Source: an uncultured Bacteroidales bacterium
GTDB lineage: Bacteria; Bacteroidota; Bacteroidia; Bacteroidales; Bacteroidaceae
Reading direction: 5' to 3'
Assembly: GCA_902788275.1 (NCBI GenBank)
Contig: CADAJV010000036.1
Coordinates: 1-34,065, forward strand
Length of the DNA stretch: 34,065 bases
Position 1 is the first letter of the stretch. Each line of letters begins with the position of its first letter. A program made the translations under genes and the position numbers. The notes below the pieces were generated by a model, which was not told the DNA's origin, ran no database searches, and worked only from the letters and a program-made list of their open reading frames with translations. Below, piece by piece: positions 27,607 to 34,065 of the stretch.

Positions 27607-29349
27607 ATGAACGACCAAGAAAAACTCATACAGCAATGCACTGCCACAGCCAGGCAGTGGCTCACCCCCGACTTTGACGAGCAGACCCGCGCCGAGGTGC
27701 AGGCCATGCTCGATGCCGATGACAAGACTGCCCTCATTGACGCCTTCTACCAAAACCTGGAGTTTGGCACCGGTGGACTGCGCGGCATCATGGGCGCAGG
27801 CACCAACCGCATGAACCGCTACATCGTAGGCATGGCCACCCAGGGCTTTGCCAACTATATCCTCAAGGCCTTCCCCGGCCGCAGCGACCTCGCCGTGGTG
27901 GTAGGCCACGACTGCCGCAACAACTCGCGCCTCTTTGCCGAGACCGTAGCCGACATCTTCTCCGCCAACGGCATCAAGGTCTATCTCTTTGAGAGCCTCC
28001 GTCCCACCCCCGAGATATCCTTCGCCATACGCCAGCTCGGTGCCCAGGCCGGAGTCAATATCACCGCCAGCCACAATCCCCGCGAGTATAACGGCTACAA
28101 GGCCTACTGGGACGACGGCGCCCAGGTCCTCTCGCCCCACGACACCGGCATCATCAATGAGGTCAACAAGGTCACCATCGACCAGGTCAAGTTCACACCC
28201 CGCAAGGAGCTCATCCAGATTATCGGTGGCGAGATGGACATCGACTATCTGCAGGCTGTCCATGAAGCCCTCATCGACCAGGATGTCATTAATCGCCAGA
28301 AGGACCTCTGCATCGTCTATTCTCCCCTCCACGGCACTGGTCGCGTTATCATTCCCGCTGCCCTGCGTACCTGGGGCTTCCAGAACATCAATGTGGTGCC
28401 CGAGCAGATGGTCATCGACGGCAATTTCCCCACCGTACAGTCGCCCAATCCTGAGAACGCCGAGGCCATGACCCTCGGCATGGAGCTCGGCACGCGCCTC
28501 AACGCCGACCTTGTGTTGGCCAGCGACCCTGATGCCGACCGCCTCGCCGTGGTCTGCCGCGACCCCAAGGGCCAGTGGTGCATACTCAATGGCAACCAGA
28601 CCGCCCTCATGCTCTCCTACTATATCCTAGAGAACAAGAAGAAGCTGGGCCAGCTCAAGGGCAACGAGTTTATGGTCAAGACCATCGTCACCACCGAGAC
28701 CATAGCCGACATAGCCCGCCGCAACGGCGTGGAGATACGCGATGTCTATACCGGCTTCAAGTGGATAGCCCGTGAGATAAAGATAGACGAGGGCAAGAAG
28801 AAGTATATCGGCGGCGGTGAGGAGAGCTTCGGCTATCTGCCCTTCGACAAGGTTCGCGACAAGGACAGCCCAGCCTCCATCTGTCTGCTTTGCGAGATAG
28901 CCGCCTGGGCCAAGGATCAGGGCCTCACCCTCTACGACCTGCTTATGAAGATCTACCTAGACTACGGCTTCGCCTATCAGAGCACCGTCTCCGTCACCAA
29001 GCCCGGCAAGAGCGGCGCCGACGAAATCAGGCAGATGATGGCCGACTTCCGCCAGGCTCCTCCCGCCTCCTTGGGCGGCAGTCCCGTTGTCATCGTAAAG
29101 GACTACCAGACCCTGCGCCAGACGGCCAACGGCACCGAGACCCCCCTCCTGATGCCCGCCACCAGCAACGTGCTGCAGTGGTTCACCGCCGACGGCACCA
29201 AGATCTCCGTCCGTCCCTCCGGCACCGAGCCCAAGATCAAGTTCTATGTCGAGGTGAAGGGCTCCATGCCCACCGCTGCCGACTATGACCGCGCCGTTGC
29301 TGAGGCTCAGACTAAGGTCAACGCCATCAAGGCAGACCTGGGGCTGTAA
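27607..29349 (+). CDS. Phosphoglucomutase/phosphomannomutase family protein
   Basis: A 580-residue alpha-D-phosphohexomutase interconverting hexose 1- and 6-phosphates in the cytosol. The phosphoserine is S155 in NITASHNPREYNG. The metal loop reads DPDADR (SDPDADRLAVV), the sugar-binding loop GGGEESFGY and the phosphate-binding loop RPSGTEPKIKFY. N-terminal FGTGGLRGIMGAGTNRMN is typical of the long PgcA/PGM2-like group (550-600 aa). Whether it prefers glucose or mannose phosphates cannot be read from these motifs. It ends at a strong terminator 21 nt downstream. Confidence 0.94.
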   Translation: MNDQEKLIQQCTATARQWLTPDFDEQTRAEVQAMLDADDKTALIDAFYQNLEFGTGGLRGIMGAGTNRMNRYIVGMATQGFANYILKAFPGRSDLAVVVGHDCRNNSRLFAETVADIFSANGIKVYLFESLRPTPEISFAIRQLGAQAGVNITASHNPREYNGYKAYWDDGAQVLSPHDTGIINEVNKVTIDQVKFTPRKELIQIIGGEMDIDYLQAVHEALIDQDVINRQKDLCIVYSPLHGTGRVIIPAALRTWGFQNINVVPEQMVIDGNFPTVQSPNPENAEAMTLGMELGTRLNADLVLASDPDADRLAVVCRDPKGQWCILNGNQTALMLSYYILENKKKLGQLKGNEFMVKTIVTTETIADIARRNGVEIRDVYTGFKWIAREIKIDEGKKKYIGGGEESFGYLPFDKVRDKDSPASICLLCEIAAWAKDQGLTLYDLLMKIYLDYGFAYQSTVSVTKPGKSGADEIRQMMADFRQAPPASLGGSPVVIVKDYQTLRQTANGTETPLLMPATSNVLQWFTADGTKISVRPSGTEPKIKFYVEVKGSMPTAADYDRAVAEAQTKVNAIKADLGL

Positions 29350-29370
29350 GGTCCTGTAAACCATATCAAG

Positions 29371-29400
29371 CTGCGCAGATTGTTCTGCGCAGTTTTTTTT
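29371..29400 (+). terminator. Rho-independent terminator of the phosphohexomutase gene
   Basis: CTGCGCAGA (29371-29379), loop TTGT, TCTGCGCAG (29384-29392), then eight T residues. A perfect 9-bp stem with a T-run: a textbook intrinsic terminator. Confidence 0.97.
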
Positions 29401-29470
29401 CCCCGGAAACTCCGGAAACTCCGGAAATCGTCCAATCGTTAATCGTCCAATCGTCCAATCGTCCAATTGT
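29401..29470. repeat. GGAAACTCC and AATCGTCC tandem repeats
   Basis: Directly after the terminator, CGGAAACTC is repeated about 2.5 times (29404-29428), followed by AATCGTCC/GTCCAATC repeats to 29470. No gene is present. Confidence 0.85.
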
Positions 29471-29508
29471 CAAATGATATGTTTCCTTCCCATTTTTTGC
29501 CAAAAGTA

Positions 29509-29540
29509 ATTGTCTGAGTTGTATTTTTTTTATAATTTTG
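29509..29540 (+). promoter_or_regulatory. Promoter of the adhesin-like gene
   Basis: ATTG (29509-29512), 20 nt, then TAATTTTG (29533-29540), a perfect -7 box with a near-consensus -33. Transcription from about 29547 gives a leader of roughly 73 nt to the ATG at 29620. Confidence 0.7.
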
Positions 29541-29619
29541 CAGCAATTACCGTGCATAGGTTGACAAAAAGTGAATACGCGGTATGGAAAGCAGGAAAAA
29601 ACTGAAAAATTATTCAAAT

Positions 29620-32600
29620 ATGAAAAAATCATTACTCTTTATGTCGTTGCTGCTCATGTTCATGGGAGCCAGGGCGCAGTTACAACTCACCGTGTATGAA
29701 GGTTCAATGACAGAGACGCATTTGCCAGCCTACGTTTATTATTTCGATGATTTCACAAGAAGCCAGTATGTCATACCGGCAGCCGATTTAACGGACATGG
29801 CAGATGGAGTTATCAAGGGCCTCAAGTACTATGTCACAATTACAGACGACAACGTACCTTACACCACCGGGTCTGATGTTGATGTCTATATGAAGGAAGT
29901 GGACTATACCACTATGAGCGGCTTTGAGCCGAAGGCCGATTGTTCCGTTGTTTACCATGGAAAGCTCAACTTCGTGAAAGACAATGACAAAGTCAATGAC
30001 GGTTCGCTGACTATAGTGTTTGATCAGCCTTTTCTCTATAGTGGCGGCAATTTGCTCATCGGTATAGATAACACCACCGACGCAGATTACAGTCGCCAGT
30101 TTTTCTACGGCACCAGAGTGACAGGTACCGGCTATTCAGGCTACAGCTCAACAAGCACTGACGACATTAGCGGCTCCGTCTATGATTTCATTCCTACTAC
30201 CACATTCTCTTACGTGCCCGCCGGCGATTACTATCAGAATCCGCAGGATCTCACCGCCAGCGACATACTCTCCACCTCTGCCACCCTGTCATGGACTGCA
30301 CCCGGTACCGACGTCACATCCTACGCTTATCAGTACAAGCTCAATGACAGTGCCTCAGAGTGGAGTACCGAAGTCGTGACTACCGACACGAGTGTTGACT
30401 TAAGCGATCTCCTTCCGGTCACCAATTACATATTCCGGGTAAAGGCCATTTATCCTGAAGGAGAAAGCTTTTATTCCACTGTCAGCTTTGCCACCATGCT
30501 CTATGATGACTATTGCACTATCACCTTGGAGCTCACCGATACTTACGGCGACGGTTGGAACGGTTCAAGCATAACTGTGACAGATGTCGCTACGGGTTAC
30601 GTGATAGGCGAATATGCCAATCAGGACCAACCCAACCAGAGCGGCGCTGAGACAACCACATACCGCGTCAGCGTTCCAAACGGCAAGGATATTAAGTTCC
30701 AGTGGACAAGCGGCCAATATGTAGATGAGTGCGTCTATACAATCTATGATGTCAACGGCTATGAGATACATTCAGGCTCAGGCGCCATGTCCGACCTTGT
30801 CTACACCGTTGATTGCACGCCCCATCCCCAGAGGCCTGCAAACCTTACGACGAGCAACATCACCGCCACTGGTGCTACACTCAGTTGGGAGGGCAGCCAC
30901 GACAGCTATGTGCTGCAATACAAGCCGTGGATTCAGGTCGGCGAGGACACTCTTGCAACCGCCAGCCTCAAGACCTACACATATGACCTTAGCGAATTCA
31001 GCGGCACAGGCTCCATCGCCATCCGCCACTATGACGTAAGCGACCTGTTCTTCCTCAACGTCGATGACATCGTAGTCACCGACTCTGAGGGCCAGATCGT
31101 CTTCTCGGAGGACTTCGAGAGCTCTGGAGGCGCCATGCCAATCGCCTTCAGCTTGACAGACCTTGACGGCGATGGTTATAACTGGGGCGTCCGTGATTTC
31201 GACAATTCCAACACCGACAATCCCGTAGGCAACGGAAACTATTGTGCCACGTCCGCCAGTTGGATGCAAGGCACCGGAGCTCTCACCCCCGACAACTGGC
31301 TGCTGATACCCAATGTGCCCTTGGGCGGTACCCTGACCTTCGTGGCAAGAGGTCAGGACCCCATCTATCCGGGCGAGAACTTCGGCGTCTTTGTATGTGC
31401 TGACGCTAATGAGACCGAGCTGCTCCTCGACAGCTCCCCCTGTGAGATCACCAACCTGATACCTAACACCAGCTACGTCTGGCAGGTGAAAGGCATCATC
31501 GGCGAAGAGGAAAGCGCGTGGAGAGCAGCCTCCTTCGTGACATTGGACAACATCATAGTCTTCGAGGGCACCACCGACAGCAATTGGCATGAGCCTACCA
31601 ACTGGAACCCCGTAGGCGTTCCCACTTCTGCCGACAAGGTGCGCATAGACGCCCCCGTAGTCATCCTGCCCGACAACATAGCCCAAGCCCGCAAGGTAAC
31701 CCTCGGCACTTCCGGCGAGATCAACATCATGAACGGCGGCCAACTCAAGCAAGGCTCAGCCACGCTGAAGGTCACCATGAACAAGGTCATCAATTCCGGC
31801 ACCCCCGCCATCATTGCCTCGCCCTTCACCGGCCGCACCCAGATAGGCTACTCCGACACCTGGAGCAATGTAACGGGCCTCACCTCAGGCGACTTCAACT
31901 TCTACGCCTTCGACTACACTCAGGAACTCGAGTGGATAAACTACAAGATGTATCCCAGCCACCTGGCTTTCAGCACCAGCTCCCTCGAAGGCCTGATCGA
32001 CTTCATGGGCTACTACTACTCCACAGCCGACGACAGGGAACTGGTGTTCACGGGCGTCACCCCGTCGAGCTGCAACAACGTCATCACCAAGACGCTCACT
32101 TATGACGATACGTCCACTGCTCCCTTCAATGGCTGGGCGCTCTTAGGCAACCCCTTCACCTGCGACGGATATATCACCTACAGCGAGCCCGCCACTTTTT
32201 ACAAGCTCAATGCCGCCGCTGACGGTTATGAGGCCTATGACGGTGCCGTAGTGCTCGCCCCCGGCGAAGGCGCCTTCATCTATACCCAGGCCTCCGGCAC
32301 CATCACCTACTCCTCCGAGGTAGGAGCCGTCAGCCCCGTCGAGCCCGGCGCCACGCTGCCCGTCAATCCGCTACCCGGCTTCCCTGTCTGCCAGGATGCC
32401 TCAGGCCCCGCAGACATAGCCATAGCCAATTCCGTTGACAACACCAATACCATCAACGACTACAGCAACAGCGTATGCAACGTAACCCTTACCGACCGCA
32501 CCCTCTTCTGTGACAACGAGTGGAACACCCTCTGCCTGCCCTTCAGCCTCAGCGCTGACCAGATAGCCAATGGCAGTATGGCAGGGGCCGACATACGCAT

Positions 32601-33135
32601 CCTTACCAGCGCATCGCTCTCTGAGAACACTCTCACCCTTATCTTCAGTCCTGTTGACCATATCGAGGCCGGCAAGCCCTACATCATCAGGTGGGCACCC
32701 GGAGCCGACATCACCAATCCCCAGTTCAAAGGAGTGCTCGTCAGCAGCAACACCTCCAACTTCAAGAGCGACGATGAGACCATCGAATTCCTTGGCACCT
32801 ACAGCATGACAGCATTCGACACCGAGGTGACCGACATCCTCTTCATGGATAGCGGCAGCCAGCTCAAGTGGCCGCTGTCCGGAGCCACCATCGGCGCATG
32901 TCGTGCATACTTCAAGCTCGCCGACGGCTCACCCGCCAAGCACTTCGTCCTCACCTTCGGCAGCGCCGATGACGACGACGACATCACTGCCATCAATGGT
33001 CAATGGTCAATGGTCAATGGTCAATCATCAATGGCCAATGGTGAGTGGTACACCCTCAGCGGAGTCAGGCTCAATGGCAAGCCCAGCGCCAAGGGCATAT
33101 ACATCCACAACGGCAAGAAGATAGTAGTACAGTGA
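29620..33135 (+). CDS. Large secreted multidomain adhesin-like protein (FN3, cleaved-adhesin-like, C-terminal tail)
   Basis: 1171 residues, started at 29620 so that it opens with a signal peptide (MKKSLLFMSLLLMFMGARAQ). Order: a beta-domain (about 25-205); an FN3 domain (about 208-295, ATLSWTAPGT to NYIFRVKAIYPEG); a segment with DTYGDGWNGSS (about 297-400); a second FN3 beginning near 405 (ATLSWEGSHDSYVLQY) and resuming near 608 (ITNLIPNTSYVWQVKG). Between those halves lie cleaved-adhesin-like pieces in reversed order: YTYDLSEFSGTGSIAIRHYD to LNVDDIVV (453-486), then FSEDFES to NFGVFVCADANE (495-600). Next come a THW/TNW-type segment (TNWNPVGVPTSADKV), a beta-domain with WNTLCLPFSLSADQI, and a tail YTLSGVRLNGKPSAKG...NGKKIVVQ. 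Just before the tail, a 7-bp DNA repeat encodes MVNGQWSMVNGQ. Role inferred: surface or secreted glycan or protein binding. Confidence 0.83.
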   Translation: MKKSLLFMSLLLMFMGARAQLQLTVYEGSMTETHLPAYVYYFDDFTRSQYVIPAADLTDMADGVIKGLKYYVTITDDNVPYTTGSDVDVYMKEVDYTTMSGFEPKADCSVVYHGKLNFVKDNDKVNDGSLTIVFDQPFLYSGGNLLIGIDNTTDADYSRQFFYGTRVTGTGYSGYSSTSTDDISGSVYDFIPTTTFSYVPAGDYYQNPQDLTASDILSTSATLSWTAPGTDVTSYAYQYKLNDSASEWSTEVVTTDTSVDLSDLLPVTNYIFRVKAIYPEGESFYSTVSFATMLYDDYCTITLELTDTYGDGWNGSSITVTDVATGYVIGEYANQDQPNQSGAETTTYRVSVPNGKDIKFQWTSGQYVDECVYTIYDVNGYEIHSGSGAMSDLVYTVDCTPHPQRPANLTTSNITATGATLSWEGSHDSYVLQYKPWIQVGEDTLATASLKTYTYDLSEFSGTGSIAIRHYDVSDLFFLNVDDIVVTDSEGQIVFSEDFESSGGAMPIAFSLTDLDGDGYNWGVRDFDNSNTDNPVGNGNYCATSASWMQGTGALTPDNWLLIPNVPLGGTLTFVARGQDPIYPGENFGVFVCADANETELLLDSSPCEITNLIPNTSYVWQVKGIIGEEESAWRAASFVTLDNIIVFEGTTDSNWHEPTNWNPVGVPTSADKVRIDAPVVILPDNIAQARKVTLGTSGEINIMNGGQLKQGSATLKVTMNKVINSGTPAIIASPFTGRTQIGYSDTWSNVTGLTSGDFNFYAFDYTQELEWINYKMYPSHLAFSTSSLEGLIDFMGYYYSTADDRELVFTGVTPSSCNNVITKTLTYDDTSTAPFNGWALLGNPFTCDGYITYSEPATFYKLNAAADGYEAYDGAVVLAPGEGAFIYTQASGTITYSSEVGAVSPVEPGATLPVNPLPGFPVCQDASGPADIAIANSVDNTNTINDYSNSVCNVTLTDRTLFCDNEWNTLCLPFSLSADQIANGSMAGADIRILTSASLSENTLTLIFSPVDHIEAGKPYIIRWAPGADITNPQFKGVLVSSNTSNFKSDDETIEFLGTYSMTAFDTEVTDILFMDSGSQLKWPLSGATIGACRAYFKLADGSPAKHFVLTFGSADDDDDITAINGQWSMVNGQSSMANGEWYTLSGVRLNGKPSAKGIYIHNGKKIVVQ
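32994..33042. repeat. CAATGGT heptamer array inside the adhesin gene
   Basis: Four perfect CAATGGT units (32994-33021) followed by degenerate copies to 33042. It encodes NGQWSMVNGQSSMANG immediately before the C-terminal tail. Seven is not a multiple of three, so gain or loss of one unit would shift the frame and remove the tail. Confidence 0.95.
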
Positions 33136-33156
33136 TAATTGATAGTTGATAGTTAA

Positions 33157-33274
33157 GCCAAGTCCGGAGGCGACTTCCATTTTTCAATTTTTCAATTCTT
33201 CAACTTTCCTTCACGAAGATAGTTGAGAGTTGATAGTTGGCGGTTAGCGGTTTACCGTTTCCTCCGGACTTGGC
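33157..33274. repeat. 14-bp perfect inverted repeat flanking simple-sequence DNA
   Basis: GCCAAGTCCGGAGG (33157-33170) and CCTCCGGACTTGGC (33261-33274) are perfect inverse complements 90 nt apart. Between them are TTTTTCAATTTTTCAATTC and GATAGTTGAGAGTTGATAG simple repeats. It sits between the adhesin stop and the small peptide gene, and may be an mRNA fold or a tiny non-autonomous element. Confidence 0.8.
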
Positions 33275-33301
33275 AATAAATCTCAAACCTCGAATATATT
33301 T

Positions 33302-33493
33302 ATGAAACGCACATATCAATCCCCGAGCATAGACATCATCTACATCAGCAGCAGTCGTATGCTCATGCTGCAGGTCAGTAGCAACTCCGGCGTAGGAGGC
33401 GGCGATCAGGGCAGCGGCAGCGCCGCCCGCAGCGCCCAGTTCTGGAGCTTCGACTGGGAGGAGGACGACGCCGACGAGGGCCAAAGCCTCTGA
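33302..33493 (+). CDS. Small acidic-tailed peptide, function unknown
   Basis: 63 residues beginning MKRTYQSPSIDIIYISSSRM. The N-terminal (R/K)xYxxPxIxxIxIxSSxMLM pattern resembles a loose class of 50-80-residue orphan proteins often seen in Bacteroidales. The middle is Gly/Ser-rich (SNSGVGGGDQGSGSAARSA) and the tail acidic and aromatic (FWSFDWEEDDADE). There is no classical signal peptide, no Cys and no membrane segment. It lies 166 nt after the adhesin gene in the same direction, beyond an inverted repeat. It could be a secreted peptide, a precursor, or a partner of the adhesin. Confidence rests on this N-terminal pattern and the biased, non-random composition. Confidence 0.6.
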   Translation: MKRTYQSPSIDIIYISSSRMLMLQVSSNSGVGGGDQGSGSAARSAQFWSFDWEEDDADEGQSL

Positions 33494-33537
33494 GCCCGAA
33501 GCCTAAAGAATGCATGCCCAAGCTCGAAGCCTCTCCC

Positions 33538-33617
33538 CAGCCCTCCCCTCAAGGGAGGGAGCTCTGGCGCCAGAGTCCTCTCCCCTTTAGGGGGAGATAG
33601 AGGGGGCTGCTTTTTTA
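33538..33617. repeat. GC-rich hairpin cluster related to the 11612-11890 element
   Basis: CCCTCCC-ctcaa-GGGAGGG-type stem at 33541-33559, the palindrome CTCTGGCGCCAGAG (33562-33575), then CTCTCCCC-ttta-GGGGGAGA (about 33579-33598) running into TAGAGGGGGCTGC and TTTTTT. The AGATAGAGGGGG word is shared with the palindromic element at 11765-11776. It may also terminate transcripts of the preceding small gene. Confidence 0.7.
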
Positions 33618-33658
33618 AAAAACACGGTCAAAGGTTATGTCGTTAATAAATAAATGAC

Positions 33659-33666
33659 TAATTTTG
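33659..33666 (+). promoter_or_regulatory. -7 box of the tRNA-Ser gene
   Basis: TAATTTTG, a perfect TAnnTTTG, 10 nt before the tRNA 5' end, the right distance for a start just upstream of the mature tRNA. The -33 region has only GTTA. Confidence 0.65.
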
Positions 33667-33676
33667 CAGCCGCAAA

Positions 33677-33764
33677 GGAAAGTTGGCAGAGTGATCGAAT
33701 GCGCCGGACTCGAAATCCGGTATACCCCTTGTGGGTATCGGGGGTTTGAATCCCTCACTTTCCG
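33677..33764 (+). tRNA. tRNA-Ser (anticodon CGA)
   Basis: Acceptor GGAAAGT (33677-33683) pairs with ACTTTCC (33757-33763), discriminator G at 33764, CCA not encoded. The D-arm begins TGGCAGAGTGATCGAATG. The anticodon stem CCGGA/TCCGG encloses CTCGAAA, with anticodon CGA at 33711-33713 reading UCG serine codons. A long variable arm (ACCC...GGGT, about 33722-33738) is expected for a class II serine tRNA. The T-loop TTTGAAT lies between GGGGG and CCCTC. tRNA 3' ends often serve as integration sites, but no integrase is seen here. Confidence 0.95.
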
Positions 33765-33770
33765 CGAAGG

Positions 33771-33800
33771 AAAACGCACCTGAGAAGGTGCGTTTTTCTT
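33771..33800 (+). terminator. Terminator after tRNA-Ser
   Basis: AAAACGCACCT (33771-33781), loop GAGA, AGGTGCGTTTT (33786-33796), then TCTTT. A perfect 11-bp stem placed 7 nt after the tRNA. Confidence 0.92.
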
Positions 33801-34065
33801 TGCGTGTAAGTGAGGGATCGCGAACGGCTTCCGTCAGATCCGTGCGATCTGTGTTTATTAACCACGGATTATTCGGATTGAACGGATATGTTAACGAAAA
33901 CGAAAAAAATCTGTGAGATCTGTGGAATCTGTGTGAGATTAATCCCCAGCCGGGACTTCGATAAATTTGCCGCTTCGCTCTCAAAGGCTCTTGCAAGTTT
34001 CGCTCCGGCTTCGCCGACAGCGAAAGAGCCTTTTCGCGATGCCTTCGGCATTGCCGCTTCGCTCT
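33801..34065. repeat. Dispersed intergenic repeats at the right end
   Basis: No gene is seen. 33830-33945 contains words of the ATCTGTG / CCACGGATT / GAACGGAT kind with local direct repeats (GATCTGTG, GAATCTGTGTGAGATTAAT). 33958-34065 contains an inverted repeat AAAGGCTCTT (33983-33992) / AAGAGCCTTT (34024-34033) and ends with GATGCCTTCGGCATTG-CGCTTCGCTCT, the same word that builds the tandem array at 12159-12399. Confidence 0.75.

Noticed and set aside
33677-33764. tRNA-Ser as attachment site of an integrated element
   Set aside because: No integrase and no repeated tRNA 3' end is visible; only ordinary repeats follow before the window stops.

Overview
The window looks like a chromosomal segment from a gut- or oral-type Bacteroidales bacterium, most likely Prevotellaceae or Muribaculaceae-like. 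The reasons are: several upstream regions carry the Bacteroidetes -7 box TAnnTTTG, some with a TTTG-like -33 box 20-22 nt upstream; Shine-Dalgarno sequences are mostly absent; secreted proteins end in a short beta-rich tail (LSGR..P..G.IY..NG.KI type); and the families present (M60 mucin peptidase, large GH2 enzyme, DUF3160, C69 dipeptidase, TonB-C proteins) are typical of that order. No plasmid, phage or transposase gene is visible.

Layout. 1-344: repeats and a hairpin. 345-3926 (-): secreted M60 peptidase with its own promoter. 4155-10888 (-): a complete glycine cleavage operon, promoter-lplA-gcvT-gcvH-gcvPA-gcvPB-lpdA-terminator. It encodes the T, H, split P and L (E3) proteins plus the ligase that would lipoylate GcvH. 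10889-12466: about 1.6 kb of repeat-rich non-coding DNA (CGTAAC arrays, a 21-nt array, a nested palindromic insert, about 80-nt tandem repeats). 12467-15508 (+): class I aminotransferase, TonB-C protein, lipoprotein. 15515-20489 (-): a tight five-gene operon from one strong promoter: Cys-rich membrane protein, short radical SAM enzyme, exported FG-GAP-like protein, YARHG-DUF3160 protein, CapA-like protein. 20614-20769 (-): rubredoxin. 20890-29400 (+): GH2 beta-galactosidase, nadC, C69 dipeptidase, phosphohexomutase, with a terminator after the last. 29620-33493 (+): a large secreted multidomain adhesin-like protein and a 63-residue orphan peptide. 33677-33764 (+): tRNA-Ser(CGA) with its terminator, followed by more dispersed repeats.

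How it fits together. The M60 peptidase and GH2 enzyme suit attack on host glycoproteins or complex glycans. The dipeptidase, glycine cleavage system and aminotransferase suit use of the released peptides and amino acids.

The best candidate for an undescribed system is the 15515-20489 operon. It places a cytosolic-side Cys motif with C-x3-C-x2-C spacing on a one-pass membrane protein, directly before a radical SAM enzyme and three exported proteins of unknown role. The second theme is repeat biology. A direct repeat brackets the M60/gcv block, one copy being interrupted by a mobile-looking palindrome. Short AACCAATAACCG / CCGTTGACCATTG words occur both between genes and inside coding regions, including a 7-bp repeat that could switch the adhesin's C-terminal tail on and off by frameshift.
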